Positions 1-11,070 of a DNA stretch of 64,000 bases are shown piece by piece. This DNA comes from Bacteroidota bacterium (GTDB taxonomy: Bacteria; Bacteroidota; Ignavibacteria; Kryptoniales; JAKASW01): assembly GCA_021825585.1 (NCBI GenBank), contig JAKAGT010000023.1:1-64000 (forward strand), written 5' to 3'. The notes beneath the pieces were generated by a model. The model was not told where the DNA came from and made no database searches. It saw only the letters and a list, made by a program, of their open reading frames with translations. The position numbers and the translations under genes are program-made. Within the stretch, counting starts at the first letter, position 1, and every line of letters begins with the position of its first letter.

Positions 1-2
1 AA

Positions 3-50
3 GGATATCCATATCGGGACAGGACATATCAATCCATTTGTCCTATATCC
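3..50. repeat. imperfect palindrome at the broken end of comM
   Basis: Two nested inverted repeats are visible: GGATAT (3-8) with ATATCC (45-50), and AGGACA (21-26) with TGTCCT (39-44). They sit where the 3' part of comM should be. This could be the edge of a small inserted element, but no transposase or target duplication is seen within the window. Confidence 0.4.
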
Positions 51-87
51 CCCAGTCCCTCAATTCCTCCGCTTTGGCAACGCAACC

Positions 88-1146
88 TCATGGGTTCATC
101 GCGGCGAGGAGCATGAACTTCGATGGGTAGTCGAGCGAAAGCCTCGTGCGGCTGATCGTCACGTGTCCGTCTTCGAGCGGCTGGCGGAGGACCTCGAGAA
201 CGCTCCGTTCGAACTCCGGCAGCTCGTCCAGGAATAGGACACCATGGTGCGCGAGCGATATCTCGCCCGGTTTTGGTATCGTCCCTCCACCCACGAGTGC
301 ACTGTCGGAGATGGTGTGATGAGGCGAGCGGAAGGGGCGCGTCGCGATGAGTCCCGCATCGACCGGAAGGAGTCCCGCAACGGAATGTATCTTCGTCGTC
401 TCTATCGCCTCTTCAAAAGTCATATCCGGCAGTATCGTCGGAAGCCTCTTGGCGAGCATCGTCTTCCCGCTCCCGGGCGGACCGATCATGATGACGTTGT
501 GTCCGCCTGCCGCCGCGACCTCCAGCGCCCGCTTCACGTTCTCCTGCCCTTTCACGTCTGCAAAGTCTATCTGGTACGACTGTGTCTGTCCGAATACTTC
601 TTCCTTGTTTACATGGAAAGGCTCAAGGAGTCTGTACTCGCCGCCGATGAGCTGGACGGCCTCGGCAAGGTTCTCGACCGGATACACGTTCACCCCTTCG
701 ACCATCGCCGCCTCTCTGGCGTTCCCCTTCGGGACGATCATCGCCTCCATTCCCCGCTCCCTCGCTTCCACGGCGATTGGGAGAACGCCGTGCACGGGCC
801 TGACGCTGCCGTCGAGCGCGAGCTCGCCGAGCACGATGAACTTCCCCAAGTCCGATGGATCGACGGTGCCTCCTGCTGCAAGCACACAGACGGCTATGGG
901 AAGGTCGAACGCACTCCCCTCCTTTTTGATGTCCGCCGGAGCGAGGTTGATCGTGATCTGGTGGTTCGGGTACCTGAGGTCCGAGTTCTTTATCGCGGTC
1001 AGTACCCTCTCCTTGCTCTCCTTGACGGCGTTATCCGGAAGTCCAACCATCCACCAGTTGAAGAGTCCGCCGCCGACATTGGTCTCGATATCGACTACAA
1101 ACGCGTTTACTCCGTAAGTAGCCGCGCTCATAACATGCGAAAGCAT
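88..1146 (-). pseudogene. comM: truncated YifB/ComM-type Mg-chelatase-like AAA ATPase
   Basis: The 352 residues match the N-terminal two thirds of ComM/YifB proteins, which are about 510 residues long and act as hexameric helicases in branch migration during natural transformation. Residues 20-165 form the Lon-protease-like ChlI domain. The AAA core starts near residue 190, with Walker A GPPGSGKT at about 222-229 and Walker B VLFLDE near 305. The frame stops right after AAMNP, exactly where the family continues with a CPCG motif, and none of the three frames of the remaining 87 bases restores it. The start [12 protein letters not shown] fits the family. The C-terminal third is lost, so the product is probably inactive; a contig-end artefact is the alternative. 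Confidence 0.85.
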
Positions 1147-2139
1147 GACGTCCCCCGACTCCTTGTTTTCGAAATTATGAAAGAGAGCTTCGCCGCATGA
1201 CCCGTATTACATTTACAGACTCTTTGTCACGAACGATCGACTTAACCTGCTAATTCGGGTGCTTCGATGAGTGAGTAAATTGAACCATGTTGTTAGGGTT
1301 CCTGTGGCGTGCGCCTGTATCCCCTTGACGCGTCTAATTCTTGCCTAGCAAGGACAACTTGCCTGAAGCAGGCTCCTGGTCGATCTATTGAATCCCTTGA
1401 AGCACGCGGGCGAACGGCTTATGAAATCCCGGCTGCTTTATCTGTGCGCGTTACAATACGTGACTGCCTGGCCGATCCTGAAGCACTTCCGTTATGACAA
1501 AGTTTTCCGTCATCACCATTTTTCAATCCGTCGAAGGCCTTTGAAATCCCGTCTATCCTCATCATCATGTCGTCGACGGAGGAATCATCCTGGAGCATCT
1601 GAATCCGCCCAATTGCCGCCTTTCCCATGGTTTCGATGACGATGACCTCCTGCGCAAGAAGGTAAAGTGCAGGAGTTGAATTGTCAAGTACGAAGGGACG
1701 GCAGGGGTAATGCCTCACTGAAAGGGTTATTTCTCTCGCAAAGGCGCCAAGAACGCAAAGAAATGTTGACGAGCGGTTCGCTTTGCGAGCGGCTTGGCGA
1801 GAAACCATGAGTGTGGGGTTACCGGCAGGGATTGTATGTTTTGAACTGTAAAGGCACACTGGAGGTACAGGCCGGGGACATATTGTGCTCACAATTATGG
1901 TAGTTAGTCATGACGGGGCTTCCCTGCCGAAGGCTAATACAGACGGACGGCCCGAAGATTGAGGCCAAATGCGGCCTGTCAAATTCTGAGTCGAAGACAA
2001 GGTGCTTTTCAGCAATCTGCCGGTGAAATTCACATAACTACCTCGTGATCGAACTTCAGCGCAGACCTATTGAGGCCCGGCTTCCAAACCGCGACCGGGC
2101 CTCAACGGAAAAAACAGAGAAAGGGATGAGACTATTTCG
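1147..2139. other. intergenic stretch with a CGCAAAG-type repeat
   Basis: No convincing gene is visible in about 1 kb. A minus-strand frame at 1419-1892 has no recognisable family and runs through a repeat at about 1736-1803 (cgcaaaggcgccaagaacg and the following bases), a type of interspersed sequence also seen near 9.45 kb, 44.8 kb and 55.3 kb. Part of that frame, about 1480-1660, has protein-like composition and might be a remnant of a small gene. Confidence 0.5.
2071..2104. terminator. hairpin downstream of the beta-helix protein gene
   Basis: TGAGGCCCGG (2071-2080) pairs perfectly with CCGGGCCTCA (2095-2104) across a 14-base loop, 36-69 bases past the stop of the minus-strand gene. There is no clear U-run on the minus side, so a role in termination or RNA stability is inferred from position. 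Confidence 0.45.
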
Positions 2140-5100
2140 TTATTTAAGCAGAATCATCTTCTTGACCTGATCTGTGCCGGGAGCTGTCAGGCGATAGAGG
2201 TAGACGCCACTGGCAAGGTTATCGCCGTTGAACTGTGCAGTGTGTACCCCTGCAGATTGATAACCGTCCACCAGCGTTGACACAAGCCGGCCCAGGACAT
2301 CGTAAACCTTGAGAGTGACCTGGCCGTTCCGTGGCAGCTGAAAACTGATCTCCGTTGTCGGGTTAAACGGATTGGGATAATTCTCAAGTAGAGTCCCGGT
2401 TAGAGCCGATATTGAGTCAACGTTGGCTGCCGCCGCTTGTGATGAGGCCGGAGCCAGGGGTTGAGAAGTTAATTTCGCACCCAAAGATAGAAGTAATCCC
2501 TTATCCACCGAGGTCCCGTACTTCAGGACCAGCTGGTTTAGCGCTTCCGACGACACCGCTGTCGCGCTTGTATCAAAGTCCCTCATTGACGCCAGCAGTA
2601 TAAGAGCATCCTTCTCGAACTCCGTACCGGGATGGGCCGTGACAATGTTGTTCAGGATAGACTCCGCCTTGGATGTTTGCTTTGTAGCTTCGTATGCATA
2701 ACCGAGAAGTTCCTGGCCTCTCAGGCCTAATTCGCCAAGGGATTTCGAACAGGTCTGAAGATCGCCAATAATCGTGCTGTCGCGCGAAAGTTGAAAATCA
2801 TTAAAAAGTCTGAATAGGGCTCTTTCCTTCAGTGCGGAGGATATTGAGTCCTTCAAAAGGACACGGTACGCAGCTGTGGCTAATCCATATTGACCATCCT
2901 CCCTTGCTTGCCGGGCAAACTGAAAGAGCGAGGTGGGATCATTTCCGGAAGGCGTTGTGCCCCCGGATATCGTCTTGCCACTCAGGGTTACTTCTTGGGC
3001 AGTCAAACCACTTATAGGGCAATTTGCCTGTGAAGACAGAGCTCCGGTATAGTCAATTGTTGAGGAACTGTTGTCAGTCCAGAACTTGGAGGCATCAGGC
3101 GGCGACTGCCCCCACCAGTCGTATTCTGCCGTTATGTAGCTAGTGTTGCTCGCATATGCGTTATAAGTTATGTTGCCGTAGATGCTGTTACAGGTCCCGT
3201 CGTAGAAGCGGCCAGTATAATCGCCGAAGGAGACCGTTGAATTCTCCGTGGCACCGATTCCGTCAGTATTGTCCGTGATTGTGTTTCCGCCGGCCTGACT
3301 TTCACCGCCAGTTGAGATGATGGAACCATTTTCACAGTATATGCCGACGTTGTTATCTGAGCTCTGGTCATTAAGCAAGTACGCCGCAGACTGATCCATC
3401 ATTAGCCCGTCTGATCCATTGTATTCAAGAGTATTGGATTCAATGTTGGGGGACCCCGTGCCATCACTCCAGCAGGCTATACCGTGGTAATAGTTGTGCT
3501 CGATAGTGTTGCCGGAGATTGTAGGACTCGAGTTACCCTGAACAGTCACGCCTTGTCCCAGGCCAAGGGTTTGGATAATAGAATTTGAGAGCGTTCCTCC
3601 GCTGGAGTTCGTGTAAGCCACACCATTGGCCGAGCCGGATTGTCCGTCGATCGTAAGGCCTGAGATGGTCGGGGAAGAATTGCTAACGGATACTGCCTCT
3701 CTTCTTGAAAAGTTTGAATTGTTGATAGTCACGCTTGAGATGGTTGCGCTTGACGCACCACTTATGTTTAGCGGCAGATTTGCTTCCGATATTGTACAAT
3801 TACTCACGGACGCGCCGCTTGTATTAACGACTACTCCAGTCCATGTACCGGAGCTTGCAGCCAAGCCCATTCCGCCGCCGCTAAGAGCACCGTTTATGGT
3901 AAGGCTTGATCCTGATGGAAAGTTGAGCGTCGCACCGGAGCTACCGGTCAAAGTTACACCTGACGGAACGGTAACACTGCCCGCCATAGGCCACGACCCT
4001 GAAGAAACGGTTGCGTTGTACGTAACGGTAGAATAGCTGTAATTGGCAATTATGGTTGCACCTGACGAGTTAAACACAACTGCAGTTGTCGGGGAAGAAG
4101 CAGACTGAAAAGACGCTGAACCACTTGGCGAGCAAGTCCAGCCGGCAAAGAATGCAGCATAGCCGTTAACTGTTTGAACAGACGGGACACTAACTGAATA
4201 AAAAGGCGTTGAGCCGCCGAACAGCATGTTAAGGAAGGCTCCCCCATACGAGGTTGAGTTGTTGTTTTGTATGGCAAATGGAGACGAGTAGGATTTGAAT
4301 TGATCGCTTTGTTGCCAATTGCCATTTGCATCTTGATAATAATACCATGGGTCCTCAAGGCTTACATTACCGCTACCGACACTACCATTTACCATGGTTT
4401 CTATTGTTACAGGACTTGTGCGGTTGAATTCCGCTATCAAAGATGAAGACGTGTGGTCTACGTTTGCAATGAAATTATAATTCAGTACATAATTACTCGA
4501 AGGATTAACATACCAGTAAGCATGTTTCTCCGTGTAGCTTCCACCATTCCATGCGGCTTCAAAAGGAAGCTCGTTTGTTGTGGAAATACAAGTGTCATTT
4601 AATGTAAGCCCGACCACCGTGCCGGAACTCACACTGCTGGTGGTATTTTTTGTGTTGTCCCTGATGGTCAGGGAGCCATAGTTATCCGTTCCCTCTATTT
4701 CGTTAGCTAGCTGGAAGTTCTGGATGGGGGTCGTATACCCTATGGTCAGCTCAACACCAGGGCTGGACTGATCCCCGTTTCCACTGTAGTCATCTATCTC
4801 GTCTACTGCGTCCGGTATGGAAGAACCGACGACCTGAATACCGATGGCAAGAAAATTTTGTCCTGATTGAACAGCGCTGTTGACTGCCGTCACCACCGGT
4901 CCAGAGGTGAAAGTCATATCGAAGTACGCATAACCATCAGAACTCGGTGCGATAGACTCAGTATACAATTGGTCGCTGGGGGTAAACGCGTCATAGTAAT
5001 CGAAATTGTTGTCACCGCTGTTATGATTAATGTTGTTCAAGGCAAACTGAAAATTATTCGGGGCCATCCCGTACGCTCGGAAACGTATGCGGACGCTGGT

Positions 5101-5353
5101 TACAGTCGCCTCAGTGGGTAAGTTCGAGTAGGCCCAATGATAGAAACTGACGCATCTCGCGTTCATCCAATTATTGTTGTCGAGGAAATAGCCGATCTCA
5201 CGAAACTGTCCCCAGGCTTGCGGGGTTGATGAGCCGCTTTGCTCATACCAGCTTTCGTATGTGTCGTCCAATACGGGACCATTAGGTGTGCTGGTCCTGC
5301 GCCATAACTGGGGTTATAGTTGCAAGCAAAAGAAGCAATAAGAAGGTTCTCAT
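2140..5353 (-). CDS. secreted parallel beta-helix protein with T9SS sorting domain, frameshifted after signal peptide
   Basis: The main frame (2140-5271) encodes a surface or secreted protein of about 1040 residues. It starts with a possible carbohydrate-binding-like beta region, followed by NosD/pectate-lyase-type beta-helix repeats (about residues 500-740, GNTI/SNTL strands). A TPR-like helical segment (about 770-890) follows, and a type IX secretion sorting domain ends the protein (NYPNPFNPTTEI to VKKMILLK). No start with a signal peptide exists in that frame. One frame over, an ATG at 5353 preceded by GGAGG begins MRTFLLLLLLATITPVMAQ, a classic signal peptide, and hits TAA at 5282-5284. 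A single-base indel near 5285-5295 would join the two. Either the gene is broken or the assembly has an error. Substrate unknown. Confidence 0.8.
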
Positions 5354-5477
5354 TTTTACCTCCAATTGATGATTCTTGAAATATTGGTTCGTATCTTTTG
5401 ACGGCAGACAAAAAAGCACGCAGCTTGCTAAGCTGACCTAGTGTGTCGAGGCACTGACCTTTTTGGTTTGCCGCGTT

Positions 5478-5509
5478 GCCACGGTGTTGCCGCACCGTGG
5501 CGCTTTTTT
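5478..5509 (+). terminator. rho-independent terminator
   Basis: GCCACGGTG (5478-5486) pairs with CACCGTGGC (5493-5501) and is followed on the plus strand by GC and a seven-T run. It lies between two minus-strand genes, about 20 bases beyond the stop of the lipoprotein gene. The U-run faces the plus direction, so it may be bidirectional or terminate antisense transcription. Confidence 0.6.
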
Positions 5510-5529
5510 AGAAGCGCTTACTCCTCTTT

Positions 5530-7011
5530 TCAGTTCCTCTTGAATATTATTACGGTCGCCACCCATTGGGGATTTGCGGTAGTGAACCCTGCCACCACTA
5601 TCGTGTTCCCTTTCATCGCTGCCGACGTCCAGATGTAAGGACTGTTAGCGGCGTAAGGCATCCCCAGTTGCTGCCACGTGCCTCCGTTGAAATGTCTGAC
5701 TGTGTTTCCGTTACCGACTATTACCATGTCATTGTCCGCATTTCCCCTTATCCTGGAAATGTAACCCCGGTATTGAATACTTGAATTTCCGTACGGGTTA
5801 TTCCCGGGCAAACTCCTCACAAGCCCGTATTGTCCGAGCCTGTATCTGTAGAGGTAAGCGCCGCCGAAGTAAACGGAATTTGAACCGCTCACCCAGACTG
5901 TAGATATCACTCCATCAAAGTACGGTTTGAACAACTGGCTTTGATCTGCCACAAACCTGCCTTCCTTCATCGTCTGAAACCCGCCCGCGTTTCCCTTCAG
6001 CAGTATCCCTTCATCGCTGATTGGGTCACCCCCTGCTATATATACAGTCTGTCCGTCATTGGAACATGCATCGTATAGGCCTAAATCCGTACCCGTGAAA
6101 ACTTGTTTCCAAACAAAGCCATCATAATAGCCGACGAACCCATTGGTCCCGGTGACATACACAAATCCATTCACCCCGTACAATTCTTCAAGATCCCGAT
6201 TACCATAACCAGAGGATATGCAAACAGGCTGGGGAATGCCGTTCGTCAAATGCACCATAGAACCACCGCTGCATAGCCAAATATCATCTCGTGAGAATGA
6301 ATAAACCCCGTTGGCCGGAAAGGGGCCGCTCCCGACCTGCGTTCCATTCGAGTCATACAGAGGAAATTCTAATCGACGCAGTTGCCAGCTTCTTCCATTC
6401 CATGTCGCCATGTTGTAGGGCGGATATCCGTCCAGCGTCGTGGAATCGTTAACGTATATTTGACCTACCGCAATGATCGTTGTGTCATTAACGATGGCAA
6501 TGTCGTTGAATTTGCTTGGATATCCCGTTTGCCATTCTCCAAGTCTGAAAAGCTCCCAGGTGTAATCACTGCTCGTTGTATCTGGCGTCGTAACCTGGAT
6601 CGGAATACCAAGCTCAATCACCTTTCCGTTTGCGAGCTTGTAAGCCTGGTAAGTGTAAGTCCTATTGGGCTGGGTAGTAGTGTCTATTACGGTAGTATCC
6701 GTTCCAGAGAAGCTGCCGGTTAGGACAGTCGTACTGTCGCGCGTGATCTTGTACGTTCCGCCGCTTGTGGCTGATTGCTGAGCGCTGAAGGCTATCTTCA
6801 GCCATACCTCCGTACATGCCACATAACCGGCAGATAACTGCACGTTTCCTGTGACTTTTGGGCCGGTTGGTGAACTCCTGCAGGAAGCGAGTAACACCGA
6901 AAGTATTGCGATTAATAGGGCGCCCGTAGATTTGGTTCCCGTCTCTGTCACCTTTCCAGTAGGACCTTCGCGCTTCTTCCGAATCTTCCTCTCAAAGCAT
7001 GCAGAAGGCAT
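5530..7011 (-). CDS. secreted lipoprotein with beta-propeller-like body
   Basis: The N-terminus carries a hydrophobic stretch ending in the lipobox LLASC (about residue 44), so the mature protein is predicted to be lipid-anchored and exported. A fibronectin-like segment (about 50-140) precedes repeated short motifs such as NDIAIV, DDIWLCSGG, SVYFGG and WQQLG, which look like blades of a Kelch/Sel1-unrelated beta-propeller of the kind found in Bacteroidota surface proteins. Two starts are possible: ATG at 7011 or GTG at 6951. The latter gives a signal peptide of more usual length (VTETGTKSTGALLIAI). No enzyme motif is visible and the function is unknown. It is the next gene upstream of the beta-helix protein on the same strand. 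Confidence 0.75.
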   Translation of the reverse strand: MPSACFERKIRKKREGPTGKVTETGTKSTGALLIAILSVLLASCRSSPTGPKVTGNVQLSAGYVACTEVWLKIAFSAQQSATSGGTYKITRDSTTVLTGSFSGTDTTVIDTTTQPNRTYTYQAYKLANGKVIELGIPIQVTTPDTTSSDYTWELFRLGEWQTGYPSKFNDIAIVNDTTIIAVGQIYVNDSTTLDGYPPYNMATWNGRSWQLRRLEFPLYDSNGTQVGSGPFPANGVYSFSRDDIWLCSGGSMVHLTNGIPQPVCISSGYGNRDLEELYGVNGFVYVTGTNGFVGYYDGFVWKQVFTGTDLGLYDACSNDGQTVYIAGGDPISDEGILLKGNAGGFQTMKEGRFVADQSQLFKPYFDGVISTVWVSGSNSVYFGGAYLYRYRLGQYGLVRSLPGNNPYGNSSIQYRGYISRIRGNADNDMVIVGNGNTVRHFNGGTWQQLGMPYAANSPYIWTSAAMKGNTIVVAGFTTANPQWVATVIIFKRN

Positions 7012-7161
7012 CCGTGCTGCGATCCGACTTCCTCAAGTTACAAAGCACGAACGCGCTGCGCAACTGGCCGAATGGGTAGTATTTTCATACATGCACCATT
7101 ACCTCAATTTCCCATTGCCCGTGACCTCGGAGTCCACTAAGAACCTAGCCACTGCTGCTGC

Positions 7162-7352
7162 CTAGCTGTGCACCCCGAGCTTTCTGTACGCATTCTCAAG
7201 ATGGAATTTGACTGTGCTAATACTCACGTTCAATTGTTGCGCGATCTCTTTCCGCTGCCACCCCGCGGCTAGAAGTCGGACAACTTCTGCCTCTGTACTT
7301 GTCAGGCCCTTTCTCCCGCCGGTGAGTTCTCAGACCGTTTCGATTGAGATTT
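7162..7352 (-). pseudogene. remnant of a LuxR/NarL-type HTH regulator
   Basis: Reading minus from about 7352 gives EISIETV, a stop, then a GerE-type helix-turn-helix of about 55 residues: LTSTEAEVVRLLAAGW, then KEIAQQLNVSISTVKFHL and ENAYRKLGV, ending at TAG (7162-7164). Only the DNA-binding domain survives, and an in-frame TGA precedes it. No receiver or sensor domain is found upstream before glnS. This is a decayed transcription factor. The HTH itself is intact, so a short product from an internal start cannot be ruled out. Confidence 0.65.
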
Positions 7353-7615
7353 CATTGATTTAGTCTCCTTGCTGTTGCTTCGGAAAATCCTTGCGTTTAT
7401 CAACGCTGGTATCATAGCTGCTCTAACTGATCCGCTTACCGGTTAAATCAAGACAAAAGCCATGCCAAAACTCACCGCCCAAAAGGCGTCGATATCGTCT
7501 TGGGTTGACATGCTTGAATAGTCAGTGTTCGCTTTCGATAGACTCGCTGTTCGGTTTCGATACAAACCGTACACTATGCCGGCTGTTTGCAAACTTGCCC
7601 CGGGAGTCGACCCGG

Positions 7616-9316
<1,701 letters not shown>

Positions 9317-9439
9317 GAAAGCCACCAAATGATAGGTTATGCAGTAAGGCCAAACTTGTTTTACATATTCGCAAGTTTTGGACACATTTTCAACGGGATT
9401 CGCAGGTCGGTTGTATCTCAGCTTCGGGTTACTACGGAT

Positions 9440-9603
9440 TCCAGAGGGTGTTTTTTGCCGCAAAGTGCGCGAAGCACACAGTGCAAGACACGGTCGACCT
9501 CGAAGGTGAAATGTTCTCCTTTGCGTTCTGCGTCTGTTGCTCTCTTTCATTTCATTCATATAGAGTTTTTGCGATCTTTGTGTGGAATACTACGGGAGCG
9601 TGT
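9440..9603. repeat. CGCAAAG-type interspersed repeat between gltX and glnS
   Basis: The 287-base gap holds a degenerate copy of a low-complexity repeat (TTGCCGCAAAGTGCGCGAAG at about 9454-9475, then CTTTGCGTTCTGCGTC at about 9521-9536). It belongs to the same loose family as the stretches at 1.74, 44.8 and 55.3 kb. It separates two aminoacyl-tRNA synthetase genes that probably shared a transcript. Confidence 0.45.
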
Positions 9604-11070
9604 TTAAGCTGCAGCGGGTTTTATTCTATCGATTGCGGAACCGATCCTGCGGATCGTCTCTTCCTTCCCGAGTATCACGAGGATGTCGAACAGCCCAGGC
9701 CCCTCACCCATTCCCGATACCGCCAGTCTCAGAGGATGAATCAACTCGCCGTTGCCGACCTTCAGCGACTCAGCAGTCCTGTGGAGTGAGTCCTCATATT
9801 CCTGCTTCTGCGGCGATGCGAGCTTCGCAAACTGTTCGCCCAATTTCGACAGATATTCCGCGGACTGCGGCTTCCATCTCTTCTTGATGATGGCTGGATC
9901 ATACTCATTCGGCGCCCGGAAAAAGTACGGACTCTTTTCAGTATAGTCCTTGATGAACGAGACACGCTCCCGCATTGCTGTGATCACCCGGAGAAGGTAG
10001 TCATCGCCGAATTTCGCGGGATCCATACCAGACTTTGCAAGATGCTCCTTCAGCATCGCGAGGACTTCGCCGTCGGGTTTACTCCGAAGGTGCTGGAAGT
10101 TCAGCCAGTTGAGCTTCTCGACGTTGAAGACCGCACCGGCCTTGTTCACCCTCTCGAGCGAGAACTCTTTTTCCAGTTCGGCGAGCGAGAATATCTCCCT
10201 CTCGTCGCCCGGATTCCAGCCGAGAAGGGCGATGAAGTTGATGAGCGCCTCCTTCAGATAACCTTTCTGCTGGTAATCTTCTACCGCCACGTCCCCCTGC
10301 CGCTTGCTCAGCTTGGACCTGTCGGGATTCAACAGCAGCGGCAAATGCGCGAACTGCGGCATCTCCCAACCGAACGCCCGGTACAACAGGACATGTTTCG
10401 GCGTGCTCGAGAGCCATTCCTCGCCGCGGATGACGTGCGAGATCCGCATGTGGTGGTCGTCGACCACGTTGGCAAGATGATAGGTCGGGTATCCGTCGGA
10501 CTTTATCAGCACCTGGTCGTCTATCTGCCTGCTGTGGAATTCGACGTCTCCGCGTATGATATCGTTGAACGAGACGTTGACGTCATCGGGCACTTTCATG
10601 CGCACGACGAACGGCTTGCCTGAATTCAGGTTCTCGCGGATTTCATCTTCGGAAAGTCTGAGACAGGTCCGGTCGTACTTGGGAGTGAGCTTCTGCTTTT
10701 CCTGCTCTCTGCGCATCTGTTCGAGCCTGTCGGGGGTACAGAAACAGCGGTAGGCCGCCTTCTTCTCGAGGAGAATTTCCGCATGCTGCCTGTACAGTTC
10801 CGTCCGCTCGCTCTGGATATAAGGACCGGATTCCCCGCCGGCGCCGGGCCCCTCGTCGAAATCGAGTCCGGCCCATTTGAGCGTCTTGATGAGATTTTGT
10901 ACGGCCCCTTCTACGTAGCGCCCGCGGTCGGTGTCCTCGATTCGCAGGACAAACCTGCCCGATGATTTCTTAGCGAAAAGGTAATTGTATAACGCGGTGC
11001 GGAGCCCGCCGACGTGCAAATAACCGGTCGGACTGGGCGCAAAGCGCACCCTGACTGGGCTCTCGGTCAT
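9604..11070 (-). CDS. gltX: glutamyl-tRNA synthetase
   Basis: Charges tRNA-Glu with glutamate. The 488 residues match bacterial GltX. Visible are the class I motif APSPTGYLHVGG (residues 11-22), the zinc-type segment CFC...C near 112-140, the KLSKR signature (about 255) and the helical anticodon-binding region at the C-terminus. The start ATG at 11070 overlaps the stop of the upstream response-regulator gene (11067-11070, ATGA), so translation is probably coupled to it. The coupling of an essential synthetase to a two-component pair is unusual. Confidence 0.96.
   Translation of the reverse strand: MTESPVRVRFAPSPTGYLHVGGLRTALYNYLFAKKSSGRFVLRIEDTDRGRYVEGAVQNLIKTLKWAGLDFDEGPGAGGESGPYIQSERTELYRQHAEILLEKKAAYRCFCTPDRLEQMRREQEKQKLTPKYDRTCLRLSEDEIRENLNSGKPFVVRMKVPDDVNVSFNDIIRGDVEFHSRQIDDQVLIKSDGYPTYHLANVVDDHHMRISHVIRGEEWLSSTPKHVLLYRAFGWEMPQFAHLPLLLNPDRSKLSKRQGDVAVEDYQQKGYLKEALINFIALLGWNPGDEREIFSLAELEKEFSLERVNKAGAVFNVEKLNWLNFQHLRSKPDGEVLAMLKEHLAKSGMDPAKFGDDYLLRVITAMRERVSFIKDYTEKSPYFFRAPNEYDPAIIKKRWKPQSAEYLSKLGEQFAKLASPQKQEYEDSLHRTAESLKVGNGELIHPLRLAVSGMGEGPGLFDILVILGKEETIRRIGSAIDRIKPAAA

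Noticed and set aside
244-1200. Long plus-strand open frame (318 codons) opposite comM
   Set aside because: It mirrors a clearly conserved minus-strand gene, and the composition (Arg/His rich) is that of an antisense frame.
1419-1892. Minus-strand 157-codon frame
   Set aside because: Runs through an interspersed repeat, has no ribosome site and no family resemblance; kept only as a note on the intergenic region.
5163-5495. Minus-strand 110-codon frame overlapping the start of the beta-helix protein
   Set aside because: It is a third frame through the region; the useful signal there is the signal peptide at 5353-5285 in a different frame.
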